Assembly: GCA_021817685.1 (NCBI GenBank)
Contig: JAKAGD010000023.1
Coordinates: 1-9,639, forward strand
DNA from: a bacterium
GTDB lineage: Bacteria > Patescibacteriota > Minisyncoccia > Phycocordibacterales > Phycocordibacteraceae
Direction of reading: 5' to 3'
DNA: 9,639 nt
How positions within the stretch are numbered: the stretch's first letter is position 1; each line of letters opens with the position of its first letter. Shown one piece after another: positions 1 through 5,268 of the stretch. Under the pieces are notes generated by a model, which saw only the letters and a program-made list of their open reading frames with translations, was not told the DNA's origin and did no database searches. The position numbers and the translations under genes are program-made.

Positions 1-1243
1 CTTCATAACCGCGGTTGATGGTATAGACGTTGCGGAGAAGCGAACGACCTTTTGCCGCGAGCATTGCGATGACGAGCATCGCACCGATGCGCAGCACGGG
101 CGGGCAGATGACTTCCGCGGGTTTCAGACGCGAGGGGCCGGTGATGGAAATACGGTGCGGATCATGGAGGAGCGTCTGCGCGCCGAGGCGGTCGAGTTCG
201 GTGTAGTAAATAGCGCGCTTGTCGTAGACCCAGTCATGGAGCATCGTCGTGCCGGCGGCCTGCGTGGCAATGACAGAAAAGAACGGGAGGTTGTCCATGT
301 TAAGGCCGGGGTAGGGGCGGGGGTGGATCTTCTCGGGGAAGGCGACGAGCTCGGACGGCTTGATACTGATGTCCACGAGCTTCGTCACGCCGTTCTCGGA
401 AATGCGCCGGTTTGCGAGCGAGAACTGCAGGCCCATTTTCTGGAGCAGAAGCAGTTCGACCTCCAGGAACTCAATGGGCGCGGCGAGTATCTCGATAGCG
501 GAGTGGGTGACGGCCGCGGCGCTGATGAAGAACATCGCGTCGGTCGGATCTTCGGCGATGCTGTATGAGATGTCTTCATTGATACGGGCGACGCCGGTGA
601 CGGCCAAGGTCGTGGTGCCGATGCCCTCTACGCCGACGCCGAGCTTCTTGAGGAATCCGCACACCTCCTGCACCTGGTAGTTCGCAGACGCGTATTTAAT
701 GACGCTCGTTTCCGGGATGCGCGCGGCGGCAAGGAGCGCGTTGATGGTCGCCGTGTCGCTCGACTCATACAGGACGACTTCCGCCGGAGCGAGTTTCGTG
801 TGGCTCACGTGGTAGCTGTCGGTCTTGGCTTCTATATTCACGCCGAATTTCTCGAGCGCCATGAGATGCGGGCGCACCGAGCGCAGTCCCAAGGTACAGC
901 CGCCCGACTGCGGCAGTTCGAACTCTTTAAAGAGGTGGAGCAGGGGGCCGATGAACATCAGGATGCTCCGCGTGCGCGCCGCCGCCGCGCGGTCGATGGT
1001 CTCGAGCGCTATCTTTTCCGGCGGTGTGATGACGACGCTCGAGTCTTTCCAGTCCACTTCCACGCCTATGGAACGAAGCACCTCGATGAGGCGGTTCACC
1101 TCTTCTATCTTCGGCATATGCTCCAGTGTGGTACGGCCGGCGTTCAGGAGAGAGGCGGCCAAAAGGGCGACGGCGCCGTTCTTGGAACGGCTGGTCTCCA
1201 CCCTTCCTGAGAGCGGTTTGCCGCCCTCGATAACGAAATTCAT
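1..1243 (-). CDS. murA: UDP-N-acetylglucosamine 1-carboxyvinyltransferase (MurA), 3' end outside the window
   Basis: This cytoplasmic enzyme transfers enolpyruvate from phosphoenolpyruvate to UDP-GlcNAc, the first committed step of peptidoglycan synthesis. I translated the reverse strand by hand; the frame is open for 414 codons and leaves the window at the sequence RGYE. E. coli MurA has about 20 more residues after that motif, so only the C-terminal tip is missing. Family landmarks are all visible: the K21-N22 pair near the N-terminus, the catalytic loop GGCTLG with Cys116, the Arg two residues after that loop's Gly, the YPG-xx-MD segment with Asp317 (E. coli Asp305), and Arg385 (E. coli Arg397). 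With Cys rather than Asp at the catalytic position, the protein should be of the fosfomycin-sensitive type (inference). I chose ATG at 1243 because AAGG lies 4 nt upstream; an in-frame ATG at 1255 has no such site. It is divergent from mreB1. Confidence 0.95.
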   Translation of the reverse strand, partial: MNFVIEGGKPLSGRVETSRSKNGAVALLAASLLNAGRTTLEHMPKIEEVNRLIEVLRSIGVEVDWKDSSVVITPPEKIALETIDRAAAARTRSILMFIGPLLHLFKEFELPQSGGCTLGLRSVRPHLMALEKFGVNIEAKTDSYHVSHTKLAPAEVVLYESSDTATINALLAAARIPETSVIKYASANYQVQEVCGFLKKLGVGVEGIGTTTLAVTGVARINEDISYSIAEDPTDAMFFISAAAVTHSAIEILAAPIEFLEVELLLLQKMGLQFSLANRRISENGVTKLVDISIKPSELVAFPEKIHPRPYPGLNMDNLPFFSVIATQAAGTTMLHDWVYDKRAIYYTELDRLGAQTLLHDPHRISITGPSRLKPAEVICPPVLRIGAMLVIAMLAAKGRSLLRNVYTINRGYE

Positions 1244-1261
1244 CTCGCCTTGCATAGGGCT

Positions 1262-1267
1262 ATCGTA
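1262..1267 (-). promoter_or_regulatory. murA: Possible -10 box for murA
   Basis: On the minus strand the hexamer TACGAT lies 18 nt before the murA ATG, which would give a leader of about a dozen nucleotides that keeps the AAGG ribosome binding site. No convincing -35 box is visible at the expected distance. This is a weak call made mainly because a promoter must lie in this 78-bp divergent gap. Confidence 0.3.
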
Positions 1268-1284
1268 CCACTTTGCGAGAGAAC

Positions 1285-1312
1285 TTTGCATGGGGACACC
1301 GAGCGGGATACT
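1285..1312 (+). promoter_or_regulatory. Promoter of mreB1, near-leaderless
   Basis: TTTGCA (1285-1290) and GATACT (1307-1312) form a -35/-10 pair with a 16-bp spacer. Transcription would start near 1319, about 3 nt before the ATG at 1322. This matches the placement of TATACT boxes before three other genes in the window. ACTTTGC occurs twice in the gap (1270-1276 and 1283-1289), 13 bp apart; I cannot tell whether that matters. Confidence 0.5.
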
Positions 1313-1321
1313 ATGGGGGTA

Positions 1322-2347
1322 ATGTCATTCTTTTCTCCCAAGCTCGGTATCGACCTCGGCACCACGAACGTGCTCGTGTTCGTGCCCGGGAAAGGGGTCG
1401 TCATCAATGAGCCGTCGGTCGTGGCGGTGGGGAAGGCGCACGGCAAGCGCGGCGGGAATTCAATACTCGCCATCGGCGCGGAGGCGAAGAAGATGATCGG
1501 CCGCACGCCGGACGACATCATTGCGTACCGGCCGATGAAGGACGGCGTCATCGCGGACTACCGCGTGACGGAGGCGATGCTCCGTTACTTCATCAGGAAA
1601 GCGCTCGGCAGGAATCCGTTCAAGCCGACGGTGCTCGTGTCCGTCCCCGCGGGCGTGAGTTCCACCGAGAAGCGCGCGGTCATCGAGGCGGCGGTGAAGG
1701 CCGGCGCGAAGAACGCGTATGTGGTGAAAGAACCGATCCTTGCCGCCATCGGTGCCGGCATTCCCATCCATGAGCCGATGGGACGGATGGTTGCGGACAT
1801 CGGCGGCGGCACCATAGACGTGGCGGTGATTTCCTTAGGCGGCATCGTGGCTTCCACCTCTGTAAAGTGCGCGGGCGACCGCTTGGACCGCGCCATCGTG
1901 GACCACGTGAAGAAGGCCCACAACCTCGCCATCGGCGACAAAACCGCGGAGGAAGTGAAGATAAAGATCGGCTCGGCGGTGCCGGTGAATGAAGAACTTA
2001 CGCTCCCGGTCAAAGGGCGCGACCTCATGAGCGGGCTTCCGCGCACGGTAGATCTCACCACGAACGACCTCGTGCAGGCGATGGCGAGGGAACTGCGCGA
2101 GATGACGCAGGCCATCCGCAAGGTGCTCCAGGACACGCCGCCGGAACTCGCCGCCGACATCATCGACAACGGCATCATCCTCACGGGCGGCTCCTCCCAG
2201 CTCCGGCAAATGCCGGAACTCGTGTACCGCCGCACGGGCGTCGTCGCCAAGCTCGCCTCGGACCCCTACTATTGTGTCGCGCGCGGCACCGGCATCGCGC
2301 TCAAGCATTTGGATACGTATCAGAAAAGCATTCTCGCTAAACAGTAA
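1322..2347 (+). CDS. mreB: Rod shape-determining protein MreB, stand-alone paralogue (mreB1)
   Basis: This is an actin-like ATPase of 341 residues; MreB proteins are usually 330-350. It forms membrane-bound filaments that guide wall synthesis. Visible landmarks are phosphate-1 loop DLGTTN from Asp11, the catalytic Glu137 in KEPILAAIGA (E. coli Glu143), phosphate-2 loop DIGGGT from Asp159 (E. coli Asp165), and the adenosine motif LTGGSSQL near the C-terminus. The residue before Glu137 is Lys, where E. coli MreB and the second copy at 6518 have Glu; the catalytic Glu itself is kept. The short N-terminus MSFFSPK is hydrophobic and may insert into the membrane. The frame is open further upstream (TTG at 1250, ATG at 1313), but the GATACT box at 1307-1312 would put the transcript start downstream of both, so I prefer ATG 1322. 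It has no mreC or mreD beside it. The next gene converges on it. Confidence 0.93.
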   Translation: MSFFSPKLGIDLGTTNVLVFVPGKGVVINEPSVVAVGKAHGKRGGNSILAIGAEAKKMIGRTPDDIIAYRPMKDGVIADYRVTEAMLRYFIRKALGRNPFKPTVLVSVPAGVSSTEKRAVIEAAVKAGAKNAYVVKEPILAAIGAGIPIHEPMGRMVADIGGGTIDVAVISLGGIVASTSVKCAGDRLDRAIVDHVKKAHNLAIGDKTAEEVKIKIGSAVPVNEELTLPVKGRDLMSGLPRTVDLTTNDLVQAMARELREMTQAIRKVLQDTPPELAADIIDNGIILTGGSSQLRQMPELVYRRTGVVAKLASDPYYCVARGTGIALKHLDTYQKSILAKQ

Positions 2348-2354
2348 TTCGTAT

Positions 2355-2386
2355 AAAAAAGAAGCCACCCAAGAAGCGGTGGCTTC
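2355..2386 (-). terminator. Rho-independent terminator of the minus-strand antitoxin-like gene
   Basis: A perfect 9-bp stem (2361-2369 GAAGCCACC with 2378-2386 GGTGGCTTC) encloses an 8-nt loop. On the plus strand six A residues (2355-2360) precede it, so on the minus strand the hairpin is followed by six U residues. It therefore serves the gene at 2404-2727, ending 18 nt before the stem. On the plus strand no T-run follows, so it is not a standard terminator for mreB1. Confidence 0.85.
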
Positions 2387-2403
2387 GCTGAGCGGCGTTG
2401 GAA

Positions 2404-2727
2404 CTACGTGGTTTTTGCAGATGAGCTTCTGATTTGTTGCATAAGGAATTCGACTTGCTCTGTGAAGCTTTTCGGAGGAACCGCGCCGTCGAGCTCGAGT
2501 AGGAGTCGGTCGATCGCGTCTTGAGCAACTTCACGACTAACCGGACCAAACAATTCAACTCGAATTGCGAGGTCTCCAACGGAGGGCGGCACTAGAAGCG
2601 CACGTCGAGTTCCATGTACGGTTATCCAGAACGCCACGTTGTTGAACGCTACTTCCTCAAGTGCGTCCCGGAAATGCAGGCGGGTGTTACTCGCAGATGT
2701 TTTTCTTACCTGAATCATACTTGGCAT
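2404..2727 (-). CDS. Small protein with Phd/YefM antitoxin-like N-terminal half
   Basis: A 107-residue protein. Its first 50 residues follow the Phd/YefM antitoxin pattern by eye: a short strand (MIQVRKTSAS), a helix (LHFRDALEEV, residues 17-26) and then ITVHGTRRALLVPP (35-48), comparable to the family's I-T-x-H-G-x-x-x-A-x-L-V-x-P. Such proteins bind DNA and neutralise a partner toxin, often RelE-like. The C-terminal half is not recognised; it is predicted to be mostly helical. No toxin gene is adjacent: the genes on both sides are mreB1 and a delta'-like gene. Base composition is visibly less GC-rich than in its neighbours. It has the best Shine-Dalgarno in the window, GGGAGG 4 nt before ATG 2727; a second ATG at 2718 is too far from it. 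With its own terminator it looks like an independent one-gene insert, possibly acquired by transfer (inference). It could also be a stand-alone regulator. Confidence 0.55.
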   Translation of the reverse strand: MPSMIQVRKTSASNTRLHFRDALEEVAFNNVAFWITVHGTRRALLVPPSVGDLAIRVELFGPVSREVAQDAIDRLLLELDGAVPPKSFTEQVEFLMQQIRSSSAKTT

Positions 2728-2731
2728 ACAG

Positions 2732-2737
2732 CCTCCC
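2732..2737 (-). promoter_or_regulatory. Ribosome binding site that decides the start of the antitoxin-like gene
   Basis: GGGAGG on the minus strand lies 4 nt before ATG 2727 and 13 nt before the in-frame ATG 2718, favouring 2727. It is notable because most other genes here have no Shine-Dalgarno at all. Further upstream, TTGACC (minus strand, 2805-2800) could be a -35 box, but I see no convincing -10 partner. Confidence 0.55.
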
Positions 2738-2833
2738 GCTGGTGTGCTGGTACGGATTAATCGGAGATTCTTATTCCATCAAATCATATTTTTGGCTTCG
2801 GTCAAGATTTCCAACGGGCAAAGGAATGCAAGT

Positions 2834-2839
2834 TATACT
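2834..2839 (+). promoter_or_regulatory. -10 box (TATACT) of the delta'-like gene, leaderless
   Basis: TATACT ends 6 nt before ATG 2846. With the usual distance from a -10 box the transcript would start at about 2846, so the ATG at 2843 would not be in the RNA and 2846 would be the first codon. No clear -35 box is seen at 16-18 bp. The 8-mer TTATACTT is shared with the box before frr. Confidence 0.55.
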
Positions 2840-2845
2840 TACATG

Positions 2846-3532
2846 ATGCAACACCACGCATTTGTCATAGAGGCGGAAGCGGAGGAGGGGATAGCGACCG
2901 CCGAGGCGTGGCTGAAGAACGAGCTCGGGATGGAGGCGCTTAATAATCCCGATATCGTCGTGATGCGCTACGGGCTTCTGTCGGTGGACGATGCGCGGCG
3001 AGTAACGGAGCTCGCCGCGGGGGCCGCATTCGCGGGCGATACAAAGGCCGTCATCGTGAGCGCAAGTCGCGCGTACCACGAAGCGCAGAATGCGCTCCTC
3101 AAACTTTTTGAGGAGCCCCCGCAGGGCGCGTATCTCTTTCTCATCATGCCGACGTTGGGCGGACTCCTTCCGACGCTCCGCTCCCGCGTCCAGATCTTGC
3201 AGAATACCGAAAAGAAAAACACTACCATATATGGTAGTAATCCGATTGCGGAGGAGTTTATGAAGGCGACGAAAGAGAAACGGAGCGCAGTAATAAAGAA
3301 GCTCGCGAGCGGGAAAGATGAAGAGGAACGGCGGGAGAACCGTGAAGAGGCGCTCGCTATTATGAATGGCATCGAGGCGTCGATCTACCAAAAGGGGGGA
3401 TTTACGAAACCCCCACTTGCGGCGCTACTTTCGGATATTGCGGAGTTGCGGGGGCACCTCCACGATCGGAGCGCGCCGGTGCGGATGATACTGGAACACT
3501 TGTCGTTAGTGATCCCTAAGGATTTGGGCTAA
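2846..3532 (+). CDS. holB: DNA polymerase III delta' subunit-like clamp-loader protein, minimal
   Basis: At 228 residues this is much shorter than E. coli delta' (334). The clamp loader opens the sliding clamp ring and places it on DNA. The family core is visible: the helix NALLKLFEEPP from Asn82, a strand (YLFLIMPT), then LLPTLRSRVQ, in which Ser113-Arg114 matches the arginine-finger SRC motif with Cys replaced by Val. There is no Walker A loop and no zinc-binding cysteines at the N-terminus; E. coli delta' also cannot hydrolyse ATP. The rest is poorly conserved, with a Lys/Glu-rich linker (about 120-170) and a helical C-terminus. Start: ATGATG at 2843-2848; I chose the second ATG from the position of the TATACT box. 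An upstream in-frame start at 2744 would precede the promoter and adds sequence unlike the family. An 18-bp palindrome lies in the linker region. It is followed by frr after 46 bp. Confidence 0.7.
   Translation: MQHHAFVIEAEAEEGIATAEAWLKNELGMEALNNPDIVVMRYGLLSVDDARRVTELAAGAAFAGDTKAVIVSASRAYHEAQNALLKLFEEPPQGAYLFLIMPTLGGLLPTLRSRVQILQNTEKKNTTIYGSNPIAEEFMKATKEKRSAVIKKLASGKDEEERRENREEALAIMNGIEASIYQKGGFTKPPLAALLSDIAELRGHLHDRSAPVRMILEHLSLVIPKDLG
3221..3238. repeat. 18-bp perfect palindrome inside the delta'-like gene
   Basis: ACTACCATATATGGTAGT reads the same on both strands with no mismatch and no loop. It is AT-rich in a GC-rich gene and encodes T-T-I-Y-G-S in the linker after the conserved core. 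Its form is that of an operator for a dimeric DNA-binding protein, but no partner site is seen elsewhere in the window. Confidence 0.6.
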
Positions 3533-3543
3533 AGCATTCCCTT

Positions 3544-3571
3544 TATACTTCATACTCTATACCTTATACTT
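3544..3571 (+). repeat. Four tandem 7-bp repeats of -10-like units upstream of frr
   Basis: The units are TATACTT (3544), CATACTC (3551), TATACCT (3558) and TATACTT (3565), back to back with an exact 7-bp period. Each contains an ATAC core. The last unit is in the position of a functional -10 box for frr. The array fills most of the 46-bp gap between the delta'-like gene and frr. Confidence 0.85.
3565..3570 (+). promoter_or_regulatory. frr: -10 box (TATACT) of frr
   Basis: TATACT ends 8 nt before the frr ATG at 3579, so transcription would start about 2 nt before the start codon. No recognisable -35 hexamer lies 17 bp upstream; that place is taken by the first heptamer repeat. The promoter probably also drives rseP, which begins 8 nt after frr. 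Confidence 0.6.
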
Positions 3572-3578
3572 TCCCTAT

Positions 3579-4130
3579 ATGGCATACGATTTTTCCAAAC
3601 TGAAAGCGAATATCAAAGAAACCGAGGAGTGGCTGTCCCGCGAGCTTTCCGGCGTGCGCACCGGCCGCGCGACGCCGACCCTGCTTGACGCCGTGAAGCC
3701 CGAAGCGTACGGCACGCGCACGCCGCTCCGCGAGCTTGCGAACGTGTCCACCGAAGACGCGCGCACGCTCCGCGTCATCCCGTGGGACAAAGGGCTCTTG
3801 AAGGCCATTGAGAAGGGCATCACGGACGCCGACCTTGGCGTGGGCGTTTCCACCGACGACCAGGGGCTCCGCGTGTCGTTCCCCGAGCTCACGAGCGAGC
3901 GCCGCGAACAGCTCTCCAAGATAGCGGGCGACAAGACCGAGCAGGCGAAGGTGACGCTTCGCTCGCATCGCACCGATGCTTTGAAGGCGCTCGAGGCGGC
4001 GGAGAAAGCGGGCGGCATGGGAGAAGACGAAGTAAAGCGCTTGAAGGGGGAGATACAGAAACTCATCGACGCCGGGAACGAATCGCTCGTCAAAGTCCTG
4101 GAGCGAAAGGAAGAAGAGATAGCTCAATAA
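3579..4130 (+). CDS. frr: Ribosome recycling factor
   Basis: This factor works with EF-G to split the post-termination ribosome complex. The 183-residue length is nearly that of E. coli RRF (185). The N-terminal SGVRTGRATPTLLD matches the conserved helix of the family. The central part holds the small beta domain (about 30-105). The C-terminal helix carries the LRSHRTDAL segment, equivalent to the R-x-x-R-x-D motif around E. coli Arg132, and ends with KLIDAGNESLVKVLERKEEEI, shown here only as the family's typical tail (residues about 161-181). There is no Shine-Dalgarno before ATG 3579, consistent with an almost leaderless transcript from TATACT at 3565. Unlike many bacteria, pyrH and tsf are not upstream; a delta'-like gene is. 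The next gene, rseP, starts 8 nt after the stop. Confidence 0.97.
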   Translation: MAYDFSKLKANIKETEEWLSRELSGVRTGRATPTLLDAVKPEAYGTRTPLRELANVSTEDARTLRVIPWDKGLLKAIEKGITDADLGVGVSTDDQGLRVSFPELTSERREQLSKIAGDKTEQAKVTLRSHRTDALKALEAAEKAGGMGEDEVKRLKGEIQKLIDAGNESLVKVLERKEEEIAQ

Positions 4131-4138
4131 ATAATATT

Positions 4139-5227
4139 GTGAGCGTACTTATCTTTATCCTCGTCATCGTCGCACTCATCGTGGTGCACGAGTTCGGACA
4201 CTTCGTCGCGGCGAAATGGTCGGGCATGCGCGTGGACGAGTTCGGGCTGGGGTACCCGCCGCGCGCCGCGACAGTCGCAAAGATCGGCGAGACGGAATAT
4301 ACGCTCAACTGGCTGCCGTTCGGAGGGTTCGTGAAGATTTACGGCGAGGACGGCGGGGGCACGGATCCGCGCGCGTTCTCAAAGCGTCCGCGCATCCTGC
4401 AGGCGCTGGTGCTTGTGGCCGGCATCGCGATGAATCTCGTCTTTGCGTACGTGCTCATCACCGGCGCGCTCGTCATGGGCACGCCGCGCGCGCTTTCGGG
4501 CAACGAACTCGCGGTTGCGCGCGACATGGAGCTCGTGGTGGCGAACATCCTACCGGGCTCGCCCGCCGCGCGCGCCGGGCTTCTGCCGGGCGATTCCATA
4601 CTCAAGGCGGAGGATGCGCAGGGGCGGTGGAGCGCCGCCGATCCGAAGAGCTTCTCGGCGTTCGTCGCGGGGAGCAATGGGGATACCATCGCGCTCGAGG
4701 TGAAGCGCGACGGAAAAGCGCAGGCCGTTTCCGCTACGCCCGCGGAGGGCATCGTCCCGAACGATCCGTCCCGCTACGCGCTCGGTGTGGAGGTTGCGAC
4801 CGTCGGCGTGGTCTCGCTACCTCTTGGCGCCGCGATCGTCCAAGGCGCGTCGCTTACGTGGGGCGCGACTAAACTGACCGCGACGGGGCTCTGGCATTTC
4901 TTCTACAGCATCTTCACGCTTACGGCGAACTTCTCGCAAGTTGCCGGCCCCATCGGCATCGCAGGCGCGGTCGGTACCGCATCGGCCCAAGGGCTCGGCG
5001 ATCTCCTCTCCCTCATGGCCATCATTTCCATAAATCTTGCGCTCATCAATCTCATTCCCATTCCCGCGCTCGACGGCGGGCGGCTCCTCTTTGTCATCAT
5101 CGAAAGCATCATCCGCCGCCCTATCAAGCCGAGCTTTGCGCACGCCTTGAACGCCGTTGGGTTCGTGTTCCTCGTGCTTCTTATGGTCGTGGTTACTGCG
5201 CACGACATCTTCAGGATAATCGGCTAG
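4139..5227 (+). CDS. rseP: Site-2 protease RseP/RasP family, membrane zinc metalloprotease
   Basis: A 362-residue intramembrane protease that cuts single-pass membrane proteins such as anti-sigma factors or leftover signal peptides. The zinc motif HEFGH (His17-Glu18 to His21) sits in the first membrane helix, followed by the usual GxG-rich strand (NWLPFGGFVKIYGED). A second membrane segment runs around residues 85-108. One PDZ domain spans about 125-205, with GSPAARAGLLPGDSIL starting at Gly140. The third zinc ligand is Asp312 in NLIPIPALDGG, and a last membrane helix ends the protein. E. coli RseP has two PDZ domains; this one has one, as in many Gram-positive and CPR forms. The start is GTG with no Shine-Dalgarno, 8 nt after frr, so translation probably depends on the frr transcript. 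What its substrate is cannot be read here. It ends in TAG, so TAG works as a stop in this genome. Confidence 0.95.
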   Translation: MSVLIFILVIVALIVVHEFGHFVAAKWSGMRVDEFGLGYPPRAATVAKIGETEYTLNWLPFGGFVKIYGEDGGGTDPRAFSKRPRILQALVLVAGIAMNLVFAYVLITGALVMGTPRALSGNELAVARDMELVVANILPGSPAARAGLLPGDSILKAEDAQGRWSAADPKSFSAFVAGSNGDTIALEVKRDGKAQAVSATPAEGIVPNDPSRYALGVEVATVGVVSLPLGAAIVQGASLTWGATKLTATGLWHFFYSIFTLTANFSQVAGPIGIAGAVGTASAQGLGDLLSLMAIISINLALINLIPIPALDGGRLLFVIIESIIRRPIKPSFAHALNAVGFVFLVLLMVVVTAHDIFRIIG

Positions 5228-5230
5228 CCT

Positions 5231-5259
5231 TTTGCCGAGTTGGCGAGGTGGCGTATACT
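5231..5259 (+). promoter_or_regulatory. Promoter of proS and probably of the mre operon
   Basis: TTTGCC (5231-5236) and TATACT (5254-5259) are separated by 17 bp, the best -35/-10 pair in the window. Transcription would start near 5266, 3 nt before ATG 5269. GTGGCG occurs twice here (5248 and 5260), 12 bp apart. No other promoter-like sequence is obvious before mreB2, so proS to mrdA may share this one. Confidence 0.65.
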
Positions 5260-5268
5260 GTGGCGCAT

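Noticed and set aside
155..1210. Several plus-strand open frames across the first 1.2 kb
   Set aside because: They are shadows of murA on the minus strand, which carries all catalytic landmarks and is open throughout; the plus-strand frames overlap each other and match no family.
1585..2250. Long minus-strand frame opposite mreB1
   Set aside because: It is the antisense of a conserved MreB coding region, and its Ser/Thr/Ala-rich composition is what GC-rich codons give in reverse.
2661..2846. 61-residue plus-strand frame opposite the start of the antitoxin-like gene
   Set aside because: It has no recognisable motif, runs across the divergent promoter region and overlaps a better-supported gene with its own ribosome binding site and terminator.
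5221..5237. Possible terminator hairpin after rseP (CGGC ... GCCG)
   Set aside because: The stem is only 4 bp with a 9-nt loop and no T-run follows.
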